From an uncultured Fretibacterium sp. (GTDB taxonomy: Bacteria; Synergistota; Synergistia; Synergistales; Aminobacteriaceae), in contig CALBPU010000135.1 in the NCBI GenBank assembly GCA_937899395.1, positions 1 to 28,764 on the forward strand: a stretch of DNA of 28,764 bases, in the 5' to 3' direction. A model generated the notes under the pieces. It was not told the DNA's origin, made no database searches, and saw only the letters and a list, made by a program, of their open reading frames with translations. Below are positions 14,780-20,928 of this stretch, piece by piece. Every line of letters starts with the position of its first letter. Position 1 is the first letter of the stretch. The translations under genes were made by a program, and so were the position numbers.

Positions 14780-14991
14780 AAAAATTAATTCACGTTGAAG
14801 GAATGGGCTGTCAAAATTGCGTTAAACACGTTAAAGAAGCTCTTGAAGCTCTTGACGGTGTAACAAATGCTGAAGTCAGTCTCGAAAAAAATACGGCTTT
14901 GATAACATTCACAAACGACATTGCCGACACAGCAATAAAATCAGCTATTGAAGATGCCGGATATGATGTAGTTAAGATCGAAGCGGCATAA
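14776..14991 (+). CDS. heavy-metal-associated (HMA) domain protein, CopZ-like
   Basis: This 71-residue stand-alone HMA domain binds a soft metal, usually Cu(I), with the two cysteines of MGCQNC near residues 10-15. The strand-helix-strand-strand-helix-strand pattern and the closing AGYDVVKIEAA are typical. CopZ-type proteins hand copper to a P-type ATPase, but no ATPase gene is nearby. It starts inside the cstA stop codon (ATGA), so both are made from one mRNA with coupled translation. That pairing is unexpected and may mean a metal-linked role for this transporter, or merely shared regulation. A terminator follows at 15,006. Confidence 0.92.
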   Translation: MKKLIHVEGMGCQNCVKHVKEALEALDGVTNAEVSLEKNTALITFTNDIADTAIKSAIEDAGYDVVKIEAA

Positions 14992-15005
14992 AAATTTTGT
15001 ATGAT

Positions 15006-15048
15006 ATTTTCCCCTGCGGTTAAATTTAATCGTGGGGGAAAATTTTTT
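15006..15048 (+). terminator. terminator after the cstA operon, with a palindrome in its loop
   Basis: ATTTTCCCC (15,006-15,014) pairs with GGGGAAAAT (15,035-15,043), followed by T6. The loop contains the perfect palindrome TTAAATTTAA (15,020-15,029), a possible operator for the toxin-antitoxin genes that start 16 bp further on. The hairpin also places the antitoxin ribosome site (AGGAG at 15,049) right at its edge. Confidence 0.7.
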
Positions 15049-15063
15049 AGGAGTGAAAAATTC

Positions 15064-15315
15064 ATGACATACGATACGGATATAATCATCAAAACTGACA
15101 GCGAAACAAAAAATGAAACGCAGGAAATTTTTGAGGCATTGGGACTTGACATAAATACTGCTGTAAATATTTTTTTGCGTCAAACAATAATTCATCACGG
15201 AATGCCTTTCAAAGTTGTGCTTGAACCGAACGACACAACAATTCAAGCAATGAATGAAAAATTTTACGGCCCCTTCAATAGCCTTGAAGATTTAATGAGA
15301 GACTTAAATGCCTAA
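15064..15315 (+). CDS. dinJ: RelB/DinJ family antitoxin
   Basis: The 83-residue protein has a ribbon-helix-helix N-terminus: a strand DTDIIIKTDSETKNETQEIFEALGLDINTAVNIFLRQTI, matching the DinJ pattern of a basic strand, a helix and the GLDxxTAVNxFLRQ block. The C-terminal part would wrap the YafQ toxin. DinJ dimers repress their own operon. I chose the ATG at 15,064 because AGGAG lies 10 bp upstream; a longer frame from 15,001 would read through the terminator hairpin and is unlikely. The coding end overlaps the toxin start by 8 bp. No separate promoter is evident, so part of the transcription may be read-through from cstA. Confidence 0.9.
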   Translation: MTYDTDIIIKTDSETKNETQEIFEALGLDINTAVNIFLRQTIIHHGMPFKVVLEPNDTTIQAMNEKFYGPFNSLEDLMRDLNA

Positions 15316-15592
15316 GTTAAAAATCATATACGAAGGACAATTCAAACGCGATTATAAACGGGCTGTTAAGAGAGGATTAAATCCTGATAAACTTTCAGAA
15401 ATTGTATCAATGATTGCGGATATGAAACCGTTACCGCCCCAAAATAAAGACCATAAACTTGAGACTTCCAGAAATTATAAAAATATGCGTGAATGTCATA
15501 TAGAATCCGATTGGCTTCTTGTATATCAAATTTTAAAAGACGTTTTAATTTTAAGGCTCGTTAGGACAGGAACACATAGCGATTTATTTTGA
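15308..15592 (+). CDS. yafQ: YafQ family mRNA interferase toxin
   Basis: YafQ cuts mRNA in the ribosomal A site. The 94-residue product carries the family residues: H49 in KDHKL, H64 and D68-W69 in ECHIESDWLLVY, R86 and H90 in VRTGTHSDLF, and F94 at the end, equivalent to the catalytic set H50, H63, D67, R83, H87 and F91 of the E. coli enzyme. All are intact, so the toxin should be active. It overlaps dinJ by 8 bp, the usual antitoxin-first arrangement. The module would act in stress response or in stabilising this chromosomal region. Confidence 0.93.
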   Translation: MPKLKIIYEGQFKRDYKRAVKRGLNPDKLSEIVSMIADMKPLPPQNKDHKLETSRNYKNMRECHIESDWLLVYQILKDVLILRLVRTGTHSDLF

Positions 15593-15613
15593 TTTCAAAA
15601 GGATAAATTTTCA

Positions 15614-15931
15614 ATGACATCACAAAATCTTTTCTCACCTGTTAAACGACAGCCCGAAGAATTTTTTGAGACACTCATTTCAACTCCTTCAGTAAGAATT
15701 GAGCGTATTGTTTCAGAAGGTCATTCATCACCTGAAAATTTTTGGTATGACCAAGATGAATGGGAATGGGTTGCAGTTTTACAGGGAGATGCCGAACTCG
15801 AATTTGAGGACGGAAAAATTAATTTGTCAGCAGGCGATTATTTGTTCATTCCTAAACACAAAAGACACAGAGTTACTGAAACTTCAACAAAAATTCCTTG
15901 CGTATGGCTTGCAGTTTTCGGCAAAGATTAG
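15614..15931 (+). CDS. small cupin-domain protein
   Basis: The 105-residue single-domain cupin has the first motif around WEWVAVLQGDAELEFEDG (about 50-67) and the second around LSAGDYLFIPKHKRHRV. The EWVxVLxGxAELEFED and GDYLxIPxHxRHRV strings match a widespread uncharacterised group of small cupins with two histidines left for metal binding. There is no DNA-binding domain, so it is probably an enzyme or binding protein. AGGAT lies upstream of the ATG. It lies 21 bp after yafQ and could be transcribed with it, and it ends 8 bp before the rplU promoter. No function is assigned. Confidence 0.8.
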   Translation: MTSQNLFSPVKRQPEEFFETLISTPSVRIERIVSEGHSSPENFWYDQDEWEWVAVLQGDAELEFEDGKINLSAGDYLFIPKHKRHRVTETSTKIPCVWLAVFGKD

Positions 15932-15939
15932 AAATCTTA

Positions 15940-15948
15940 TGTTATAAT
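15940..15948 (+). promoter_or_regulatory. extended -10 promoter of the rplU operon
   Basis: TGTTATAAT is a perfect extended -10 (TGnTATAAT). The -35 region shows no good hexamer, which extended -10 promoters tolerate. Transcription would start near 15,955, giving a leader of about 70 nt that contains the hairpin at 15,967-16,008. Confidence 0.6.
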
Positions 15949-15966
15949 CCACACTGTTAAAATTTC

Positions 15967-16017
15967 GCATGAAGAAGGCATAAATCACATCGTGAGCCTT
16001 TATTCAGCGTCAGGAGG
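15967..16017 (+). promoter_or_regulatory. rplU 5' leader hairpin, L21-leader-like
   Basis: An interrupted hairpin can be drawn from GC/GC, TGAA/TTCA, AAGGC/GCCTT and TCAC/GTGA arms, closing on an ATC loop, between 15,967 and 16,008. It ends 4 nt before the AGGAGG ribosome site (16,012-16,017) of rplU. Position and size fit the autoregulatory L21 leader known in Firmicutes, where ribosomal protein binds its own mRNA. I did not confirm the consensus. Confidence 0.5.
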
Positions 16018-16026
16018 AAATTTTTT

Positions 16027-16341
16027 ATGTACGCAGTAATTGAGACAGGCGGTAAACAATACCGTGCAAGTGTCGGGGATAAATTCAGAGTTGAAAAAAT
16101 TCCCGGAGAAACCAGTACCGAAATAATTTTTGATAAAATTCTTGCAGTCGGCGGTGAAGGAACTGAAACAAAATTCGGCAATCCTTATGTAGCGGGTGCG
16201 AGAGTTACGGCTGAAATTCTCAAACAGGCAAGAGCGGATAAAGTTTTCGTGTTCAAATACAAGAGCAAGAAAAACATTCGCAAAATGCGCGGACACAGAC
16301 AATATTACACGGAAGTTGTCATCAGAAATATTGAAGCGTAA
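16027..16341 (+). CDS. rplU: 50S ribosomal protein L21
   Basis: L21 is a small subunit-core protein of the 50S particle that binds 23S rRNA. The 104-residue product begins MYAVIETGGKQYRASVGDKF, the universal L21 start, and continues with IPGETSTEIIFDKILAVGG and the basic RNA-binding stretch KYKSKKNIRKMRGHRQYYTEV. Length is normal. AGGAGG lies 9 bp upstream. It is the first gene of the conserved rplU-prp-rpmA-obgE block, under an extended -10 promoter and a structured leader, so synthesis is probably autoregulated. Confidence 0.98.
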   Translation: MYAVIETGGKQYRASVGDKFRVEKIPGETSTEIIFDKILAVGGEGTETKFGNPYVAGARVTAEILKQARADKVFVFKYKSKKNIRKMRGHRQYYTEVVIRNIEA

Positions 16342-16344
16342 ATT

Positions 16345-16677
16345 TTGATAACGATAAAATTATTTTATCAGGAGAATATTTTAGTCGGAATTGAGAGCAG
16401 CGGACATTCCGGTTTTGCGGAAAAAGGATATGATATTGTATGTGCTGCTGTAAGCGTTTTAATGCAGTCGCTTGTTTTAGGATTAAGAGAAATTGCAAAG
16501 GTCGAAAGTCTTATTTGTCAAGTTAATGACAGTGTACCCTTAATTAGCGTGAGATGGATAAAAAAATCTGTTCCGAAAATCTCATTGCTGACTGAAACAA
16601 TTTCAGAATCATTAAAACAAATTGCGGAACAAAATTCCGATTACGTAAAAATTTGTTCAAAGGGAGTTAATGAATAA
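16345..16677 (+). CDS. prp: ribosomal-processing cysteine protease Prp
   Basis: Prp cuts the N-terminal extension from ribosomal protein L27 before assembly and is essential in Staphylococcus aureus. The 110-residue product shows the catalytic pair H21 (in SSGHSGFAEKG) and C33 (in YDIVCAAVSVL), at the S. aureus spacing of 12. The start is a TTG three bases after the rplU stop; the following MITIKLFYQENILVGIESSGH aligns with the family N-terminus and supports it. The gene lies between rplU and rpmA, as in all organisms that use this pathway, and its substrate is encoded directly downstream. Confidence 0.95.
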   Translation: MITIKLFYQENILVGIESSGHSGFAEKGYDIVCAAVSVLMQSLVLGLREIAKVESLICQVNDSVPLISVRWIKKSVPKISLLTETISESLKQIAEQNSDYVKICSKGVNE

Positions 16678-16679
16678 TC

Positions 16680-16970
16680 ATGACATTCAAATTTGATTTA
16701 CAATTTTTCGCCCATAAAAAAGGGCAGGGAAGTTCCACTAACGGACGCGACAGTCAACCGAAATACAGAGGCATAAAAGTTTTTGCAGGTCAGACTGTTA
16801 AAGCAGGAAATATTTTGGTTAGACAATGCGGAACCAAAGTTCACCCGGGCAAGCATGTAGGACAGGGAAGAGATTTCACATTGTTCGCTTTAGTTCCGGG
16901 TAAGGTCAGCTATCATACGAGCTGTTCAAGAAAATACGTTTCGGTCGTACCGGCTGAGGCTGCTGAATAA
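16680..16970 (+). CDS. rpmA: 50S ribosomal protein L27 with Prp-cleaved N-terminal extension
   Basis: L27 reaches the peptidyl-transferase centre with its N-terminus. This 96-residue product starts MTFKFDLQFFAHKKGQGSS. The extension ending LQFFA is the Prp recognition site, with cleavage expected after A11 to leave a mature protein starting HKKG (or AHKKG, depending on the exact bond). The body shows the conserved GRDSQPKYRGIKVFAGQTV and GNILVRQCGTKVHPG blocks. It begins 2 bp after the prp stop. A terminator hairpin follows at 16,996. The uncut form would block the ribosome, so the two-gene set is a dependency worth keeping in mind. Confidence 0.97.
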   Translation: MTFKFDLQFFAHKKGQGSSTNGRDSQPKYRGIKVFAGQTVKAGNILVRQCGTKVHPGKHVGQGRDFTLFALVPGKVSYHTSCSRKYVSVVPAEAAE

Positions 16971-16995
16971 ATTAAAAACTGAAAACTTTTTGATG

Positions 16996-17023
16996 CCCCT
17001 GAAATATCGGGGGTGATTTTTTT
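16996..17023 (+). terminator. intrinsic terminator after rpmA
   Basis: CCCC and GGGG arms with a TGAAATATC loop are followed after TGA by seven T. The end is only 9 bp before the obgE ATG, so the hairpin either separates or attenuates the ribosomal genes from obgE, unless it is partly read through. Confidence 0.75.
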
Positions 17024-17031
17024 ATTGTAAT

Positions 17032-18330
17032 ATGAAATTTGTAGATATTGCTGAAATTTTTGTTAAAGCAGGAAGAGGCGGAAACGGAGCTTTAAGTTTC
17101 AGGCGTGAAAAATTCGTTCCTAAAGGCGGGCCTGACGGTGCTGACGGAGGTAAGGGCGGCGATATTATTATCGAAGCTGTCGGAGGAATTGTAACTCTTG
17201 CTGACTTTGAATATGACAAACGTTTTCAGGCTGGACATGCAGGGCACGGTTCAGGAGCAATGAGGACAGGCGCAAACGGTAAGGACTTGAAAATTTTTGT
17301 GCCTTGCGGAACGTTGATAAGGGACGCTGAAAATGATAACAAAATTCTTGCTGATCTCGTTGAACCGGGACAAAATTTTGTTGCAGCTCACGGCGGCAGA
17401 GGCGGTAAAGGTAACGCTCATTTTGCAAACTCTCAAAGACGCGCTCCGAAATTTGCCGAAAAAGGTGATGAGGGTGAACAACGAAATTTAATTCTCGAAT
17501 TAAAATTAATTGCTGATGTCGGTCTTGCAGGTTTCCCTAATGCAGGAAAATCGAGCATACTTTCAGCCATAAGCGGTGCTAAACCCAAAGTCGCAGGTTA
17601 TCCTTTCACTACACTTTCACCGAATTTAGGAGTGCTTTCAGTTGATGATGCAAAAGTTGTTATAGCTGATTTGCCCGGACTGATTGAAGGCGCACATGAA
17701 GGAAAAGGATTAGGGCTTCAGTTTTTGAGGCATATTGAGAGAACGAGAATAATTTTGCACGTCATAGATTTATCTCAGGATAATCCCGTCGAAAATTTTA
17801 ACGCTCTCATTAACGAGTTCAAAGAATACGGAGCTGATTTAGCTTCAAGACCTTGTATCGTAATCGGAAATAAAATTGATATTGAAGGCACTGAAAATAA
17901 CTCGGAGATTTTGAAGAATGAAGCTGAAAGATTAGGTCTTCGTTACATGAAAGTTAGTGCTTTGACAGGTGAAAATATTCCCGAACTCATAAAAAATGTC
18001 GCTGAACTCGTCAGAATTTCTTCTGTAATAAAATCTGAAACTGACGATGAAATTATCGAGCTTCCCGAAAGAAAAGCTCCTCGCAAAAAATCAAAAGAAC
18101 CTGTTGAAATTATCCGACAGTCTGACGGCTCATTCAGAATTGAACATGAAAATTTTGAGAAGGCCGTTTCAAGAATTAATTTTGAACATGAAGATGCTCT
18201 GCAAAAATTTTCGAGACTTCTGAAAACTTTGCATGTTGAAGAAGCTCTTGAAGCTGCCGGAGCTGAGGAAGGAGACAAAGTTTATATAGGCGATGTCGAA
18301 TTTGATTTTGAACCTGAAATTGTAACGTAA
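17032..18330 (+). CDS. obgE: GTPase Obg (CgtA)
   Basis: Obg is an essential ribosome-associated GTPase for 50S maturation and stress signalling. The 432-residue product has an N-terminal glycine-rich Obg fold (about 1-158, GRGGNGALSFRREKFVPKGG onward), a G domain with P-loop GFPNAGKSS near 167-175, switch region TTLSPNLG, DLPGLIEGAHEGKGLG and NKID. A C-terminal OCT domain at about 350-430 ends in GDVEFDFEPE. No Shine-Dalgarno sequence is visible between the upstream terminator and the ATG, and an in-frame stop blocks an earlier start; its mRNA leader may come from read-through or be very short. nadD begins 7 bp after the stop. Confidence 0.97.
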   Translation: MKFVDIAEIFVKAGRGGNGALSFRREKFVPKGGPDGADGGKGGDIIIEAVGGIVTLADFEYDKRFQAGHAGHGSGAMRTGANGKDLKIFVPCGTLIRDAENDNKILADLVEPGQNFVAAHGGRGGKGNAHFANSQRRAPKFAEKGDEGEQRNLILELKLIADVGLAGFPNAGKSSILSAISGAKPKVAGYPFTTLSPNLGVLSVDDAKVVIADLPGLIEGAHEGKGLGLQFLRHIERTRIILHVIDLSQDNPVENFNALINEFKEYGADLASRPCIVIGNKIDIEGTENNSEILKNEAERLGLRYMKVSALTGENIPELIKNVAELVRISSVIKSETDDEIIELPERKAPRKKSKEPVEIIRQSDGSFRIEHENFEKAVSRINFEHEDALQKFSRLLKTLHVEEALEAAGAEEGDKVYIGDVEFDFEPEIVT

Positions 18331-18336
18331 TCAAAA

Positions 18337-18927
18337 ATGAAAACAGGAATTATGGGCGGGACTTTTGACCCGATACATTACGGACATTTATTAGCGGCTG
18401 AAGAAGCAAGAAGAAATTTAGGAATTGACCGTTTAATTTTTGTGCCGACTGGCGACCCTCCTTTCAAACGAGATATTACCCCTGCCGAAGACCGTTACGC
18501 AATGACATTATTAGCTACGGCAGGAGTGCTTGAATATTCGGTATCACGAATCGAAATTGACAGAAAAGAACCTACTCACACTGTTGATACTTTAAGAGCA
18601 TTTATAAAGTCAGGAATTAATCCTGAAGATTTATATTTTATAACGGGGCTTGACGCGATGTTATCAATTACTCAATGGTTTGATTACGAAAAAATCCCTG
18701 AGCTTTGCACATTAGTTACAGCGAGAAGACCCGGTTATCCTGTGAGCGGTATTGAAAATTTGCCGAAATTCGTTCGTGATAAGTTAAAATATATAGAGAT
18801 TCCGCAGTTCGCAATATCGAGTACAGAAATTCGCGAACGTGCAAGAGACGGAAGGGGTATAAGATTTTTAGTGCCTCATCTTGTTCAAATATATATAGAA
18901 TCAAATTCTCTTTACAAAAAAATTTAA
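18337..18927 (+). CDS. nadD: nicotinate-nucleotide adenylyltransferase
   Basis: NadD makes deamido-NAD from nicotinate mononucleotide and ATP, a step of NAD synthesis. The 196 residues carry GGTFDPIHYGHLLAAE (nucleotide-binding H-x-G-H motif), the FVPTGDPPFKR loop, ITGLDAMLSITQW and the ISSTEIRER motif that binds ATP. Length and order are normal. It follows obgE by 6 bp with no own promoter and is followed by an LCP gene 17 bp further on, so it belongs to the obgE transcript. nadD near obgE is a common arrangement. Confidence 0.97.
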   Translation: MKTGIMGGTFDPIHYGHLLAAEEARRNLGIDRLIFVPTGDPPFKRDITPAEDRYAMTLLATAGVLEYSVSRIEIDRKEPTHTVDTLRAFIKSGINPEDLYFITGLDAMLSITQWFDYEKIPELCTLVTARRPGYPVSGIENLPKFVRDKLKYIEIPQFAISSTEIRERARDGRGIRFLVPHLVQIYIESNSLYKKI

Positions 18928-18944
18928 CGAGGTGATTTAATTTT

Positions 18945-20342
18945 ATGAGAATATTAAAGATTATCGGAATAATTTTTATGATAGCCGCTTCAACTTTAGG
19001 AGGAGCTGCTTTTCGTTTAATGGAAGTCCTTAACGATCCTAATCCGCTTCCGACACCAAAGGTTCAGGCAAAATCCGAGCAGCCTGCTCAAACAAAAACT
19101 TCAAGTGAAAATAAAAATACTAAACCTTCAGGCGATACCGAATTAGCTGTTGCTGAAAATCCTCAGCAGGAAACTCAAGCAAAAGGAATTGTCAGCGTGT
19201 TAATCGTAGGACTTGATAATGTTGACGGAGGTTCAAGGACTGACGCAATAGCTTTAGCAATTTTTGACGCTGAAAATAAAGGACTGCGAATTGCTTCGAT
19301 ACCGAGAGATTCACGGGTTTATATTCCGGGAAGAAGCTGGGACAAAATTAACCATGCTTATGTTTACGGAGGAATAAAATTATTACGTGAAACATTGGTT
19401 AATCTAACGGGCATTCCTATTGATTATTTTGTTAAGGTTAATTATAAAAGCTTCCCAAAAATTATTGACGCTATCGGAGGCGTTGATATTTACGTTGAAA
19501 AACGGCTTCATTATAACGATTACTCGGGGAAATTATTCATAAATATTCAAAAGGGTCAACAGCATATGGACGGCAAAACAGCGTTAGGCTATGTCAGGTT
19601 CAGGCATGATCCTATGGGCGATATTGGAAGAGTTCAGAGGCAACAGAAATTTATTGATGTCGTTATGAAAAAAGTGAAATCGCCGTCAATAATTACAAAA
19701 CTACCGACATTAATTCCTGAATTAATGGGAGCTGTTGATACTGATTTAGCACCTCTTGAGGGATTAAAACTTTTGCAGTTTGCAAATAATCTTTCGCCTG
19801 ACAGAATAAAAATGTTTATGGCTCCCGGCAGAGCAGGCTCATATAAAGGAATAAGCTATTGGATTTTGGATAACAATGCTTTCTCTTTACAACTTGCTGC
19901 AAAACTTCCTCCGATTGATTCGTTTACTCTTGAAGCGAATGAAAATGTTAATCTAGATCTTAAATCTGAAAATGAAGATGATAATTCCGGAAATGCTGAA
20001 GATAAAATTGCAGAATTAAGAGATCAAATTATGAGCATAAGAATTTTGAACGGCGACGGAGAAAAAGGTATCGGAAAAAGAGCCGCACAAATTTTTCAGC
20101 GTATAGGAATCGAAGTACCTTATACAGGGAACGCGAAACACTATGACTATAAAGCAAGCAGCATAATTTATCCTCCTAATGGCGATGAAAATGTAAGACA
20201 AAGCGCAATGGCTTTAGCTGAATTATGCGGAATTAAAAATGACAGGTTAATTCATTCCGACAGAACCGCAACGTCATTAACTTTAATTCTCGGCCATGAT
20301 AAAGAAGAACTCTTGAGCAGGCTTGAAGATATAAATTCGTAA
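18945..20342 (+). CDS. LytR-CpsA-Psr (LCP) family protein with LytR_C domain
   Basis: LCP proteins transfer glycopolymers from undecaprenyl phosphate to peptidoglycan outside the cytoplasmic membrane. The 465-residue product has a single N-terminal membrane helix (about 3-25), a proline/serine-rich linker, an LCP domain (about 85-235) with the conserved arginines in GGSRTDAIAL, ASIPRDSRVY and RFRHDPMGDIGRVQRQQ, and a C-terminal LytR_C domain (about 360-460, IRILNGDGEKGIGKRAAQIF onward). GAGGTGATT precedes the ATG. It is the last gene of the nadD transcript; a terminator lies at 20,437. In S. aureus-like systems LCP genes modify wall polymers; the polymer here is unknown. Confidence 0.93.
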   Translation: MRILKIIGIIFMIAASTLGGAAFRLMEVLNDPNPLPTPKVQAKSEQPAQTKTSSENKNTKPSGDTELAVAENPQQETQAKGIVSVLIVGLDNVDGGSRTDAIALAIFDAENKGLRIASIPRDSRVYIPGRSWDKINHAYVYGGIKLLRETLVNLTGIPIDYFVKVNYKSFPKIIDAIGGVDIYVEKRLHYNDYSGKLFINIQKGQQHMDGKTALGYVRFRHDPMGDIGRVQRQQKFIDVVMKKVKSPSIITKLPTLIPELMGAVDTDLAPLEGLKLLQFANNLSPDRIKMFMAPGRAGSYKGISYWILDNNAFSLQLAAKLPPIDSFTLEANENVNLDLKSENEDDNSGNAEDKIAELRDQIMSIRILNGDGEKGIGKRAAQIFQRIGIEVPYTGNAKHYDYKASSIIYPPNGDENVRQSAMALAELCGIKNDRLIHSDRTATSLTLILGHDKEELLSRLEDINS

Positions 20343-20354
20343 CGAAAAAATTTG

Positions 20355-20388
20355 CACCTTCCGTCAACTGAAGTTGATACCTCCCCTA
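20355..20388 (-). repeat. dispersed palindromic repeat, copy D (partial, inverted)
   Basis: CCTTCCGTCAACTGAAGTTGATACCTCCCCT aligns, in the opposite orientation, with the second hairpin and first arm of copy B (CCTCTGTCAACT, AGTTGACAT, CTCCCC). The rest of the element is replaced by an unrelated inverted repeat (arms CTGTGTCATT and AATGACACAG, 20,394-20,418) and a closing GGGAG. It is a degenerate copy. Confidence 0.5.
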
Positions 20389-20393
20389 ATTTA

Positions 20394-20418
20394 CTGTGTC
20401 ATTAAGTTAATGACACAG
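20394..20418. repeat. perfect 10-bp inverted repeat in the post-LCP gap
   Basis: Arms CTGTGTCATT and AATGACACAG flank a 5-base AAGTT spacer. It sits inside the broken copy D repeat and is itself flanked by CTCCC and GGGAG, so the whole stretch 20,381-20,421 can fold as one long cruciform. It may be an insertion, or a rearranged repeat loop. Confidence 0.55.
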
Positions 20419-20436
20419 GGAGAAAAACTAAAAATG

Positions 20437-20474
20437 AAAAGAGCATGTTTCAGTAACGAAGTATGCTCTTTTTT
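20437..20474 (+). terminator. intrinsic terminator, likely end of the rplU-LCP transcripts
   Basis: AAAAGAGCAT (20,437-20,446) pairs with ATGCTCTTTT (20,463-20,472), ending in six T. It lies about 95 bp beyond the LCP stop, with the repeats in between. The A-rich left and T-rich right arms make it potentially bidirectional. Confidence 0.7.
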
Positions 20475-20503
20475 CCGGTATAGTAAAAATACTTAAAATA
20501 ACA

Positions 20504-20553
20504 TACCTCTCTGTCCAATAAATTTGACATCTACCCTAACTTAGAGGATACAA
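20504..20553 (-). repeat. dispersed palindromic repeat, copy C (degenerate, inverted)
   Basis: Read in reverse orientation this matches copy A nearly base for base at the palindrome: GACATCTACCCTAACTTAGA and then GGATACAAG, against GACATCTCCCCTAACTTAGG and then GGAGACAAG. The left flank CCTCTCTGTCC corresponds to CCCTCTGTC. Substitutions break the stem pairing, so it appears to be an old copy. Confidence 0.6.
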
Positions 20554-20560
20554 GAAAACT

Positions 20561-20682
20561 AGCCGTCCCTGATAAGGGCAATGAAAAGCCCGGCTTGCCG
20601 GGAAAAGAGACCGTGAAACGGTGGAAGGGTTTGAAATTTTCAAGTGCTTTCACTGTAACAAAGAAGCAGAATCTCTTCTGCC
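20561..20682 (+). ncRNA. candidate structured RNA of unassigned class
   Basis: Within a 586-bp gene-free gap (20,343-20,928) this stretch folds as six consecutive short hairpins: CCCT-GATA-AGGG; CCCGG-CTTG-CCGGG (a stable CUUG tetraloop); ACCG-TGAAA-CGGT; TTGAA-ATT-TTCAA; AGTG-CTTT-CACT; GCAGAA-TCTC-TTCTGC. The GGGC at 20,576-20,579 can alternatively pair with GCCC at 20,588-20,591, so two folds compete, as in switches. It is visibly richer in G and C than its AT-rich flanks. I compared it with common riboswitch, RNase P, SRP, 6S and tmRNA signatures from memory and found no match. A 63-codon frame (20,621-20,812) overlapping it looks spurious. The remainder of the gap (20,683-20,928) holds only a probable LysR-gene promoter. 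Confidence 0.45.
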
Positions 20683-20796
20683 TCTCTCGCAAATTTTTGG
20701 TAAAAAATTAAACAAACAAAACGAGGGGATGAGTTTTGCTAAAAATACTCAATCTCTATTTGTTCGCCTTAGCATAATGAATTATAAAATTTCGGA

Positions 20797-20826
20797 TTGC
20801 CATAAGGAATAATTAATAGCGATAAT
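20797..20826 (+). promoter_or_regulatory. putative promoter of the LysR gene
   Basis: TTGCCA (20,797-20,802) and GATAAT (20,821-20,826) are 18 bp apart, each one base or two from consensus. Transcription would begin near 20,833, giving a leader of ~95 nt. A GAAAGGAGAAGGGG sequence (20,901-20,914) follows before the start codon. Confidence 0.4.
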
Positions 20827-20928
20827 ATATAATTATGAAATTTGATAATATTGGGTTGTTTATTTTAAGAATTCCCTAATAAATTTTTTGAGTTAATATT
20901 AGAAAGGAGAAGGGGTAAGATTTTAGGA

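Noticed and set aside
15001..15063. Longer DinJ start at 15,001
   Set aside because: It would translate through the cstA terminator hairpin; the ATG at 15,064 has AGGAG at the right distance and fits DinJ length.
20561..20682. c-di-GMP, ykkC, cobalamin or T-box leader
   Set aside because: Isolated strings such as AGGGCAA or GGUGG resemble parts of these, but the conserved cores and their order are absent.
20621..20812. 63-codon frame from GTG in the gene-free gap
   Set aside because: It starts inside the hairpin array, has no ribosome site, and its composition and low similarity to any family suggest a chance frame.
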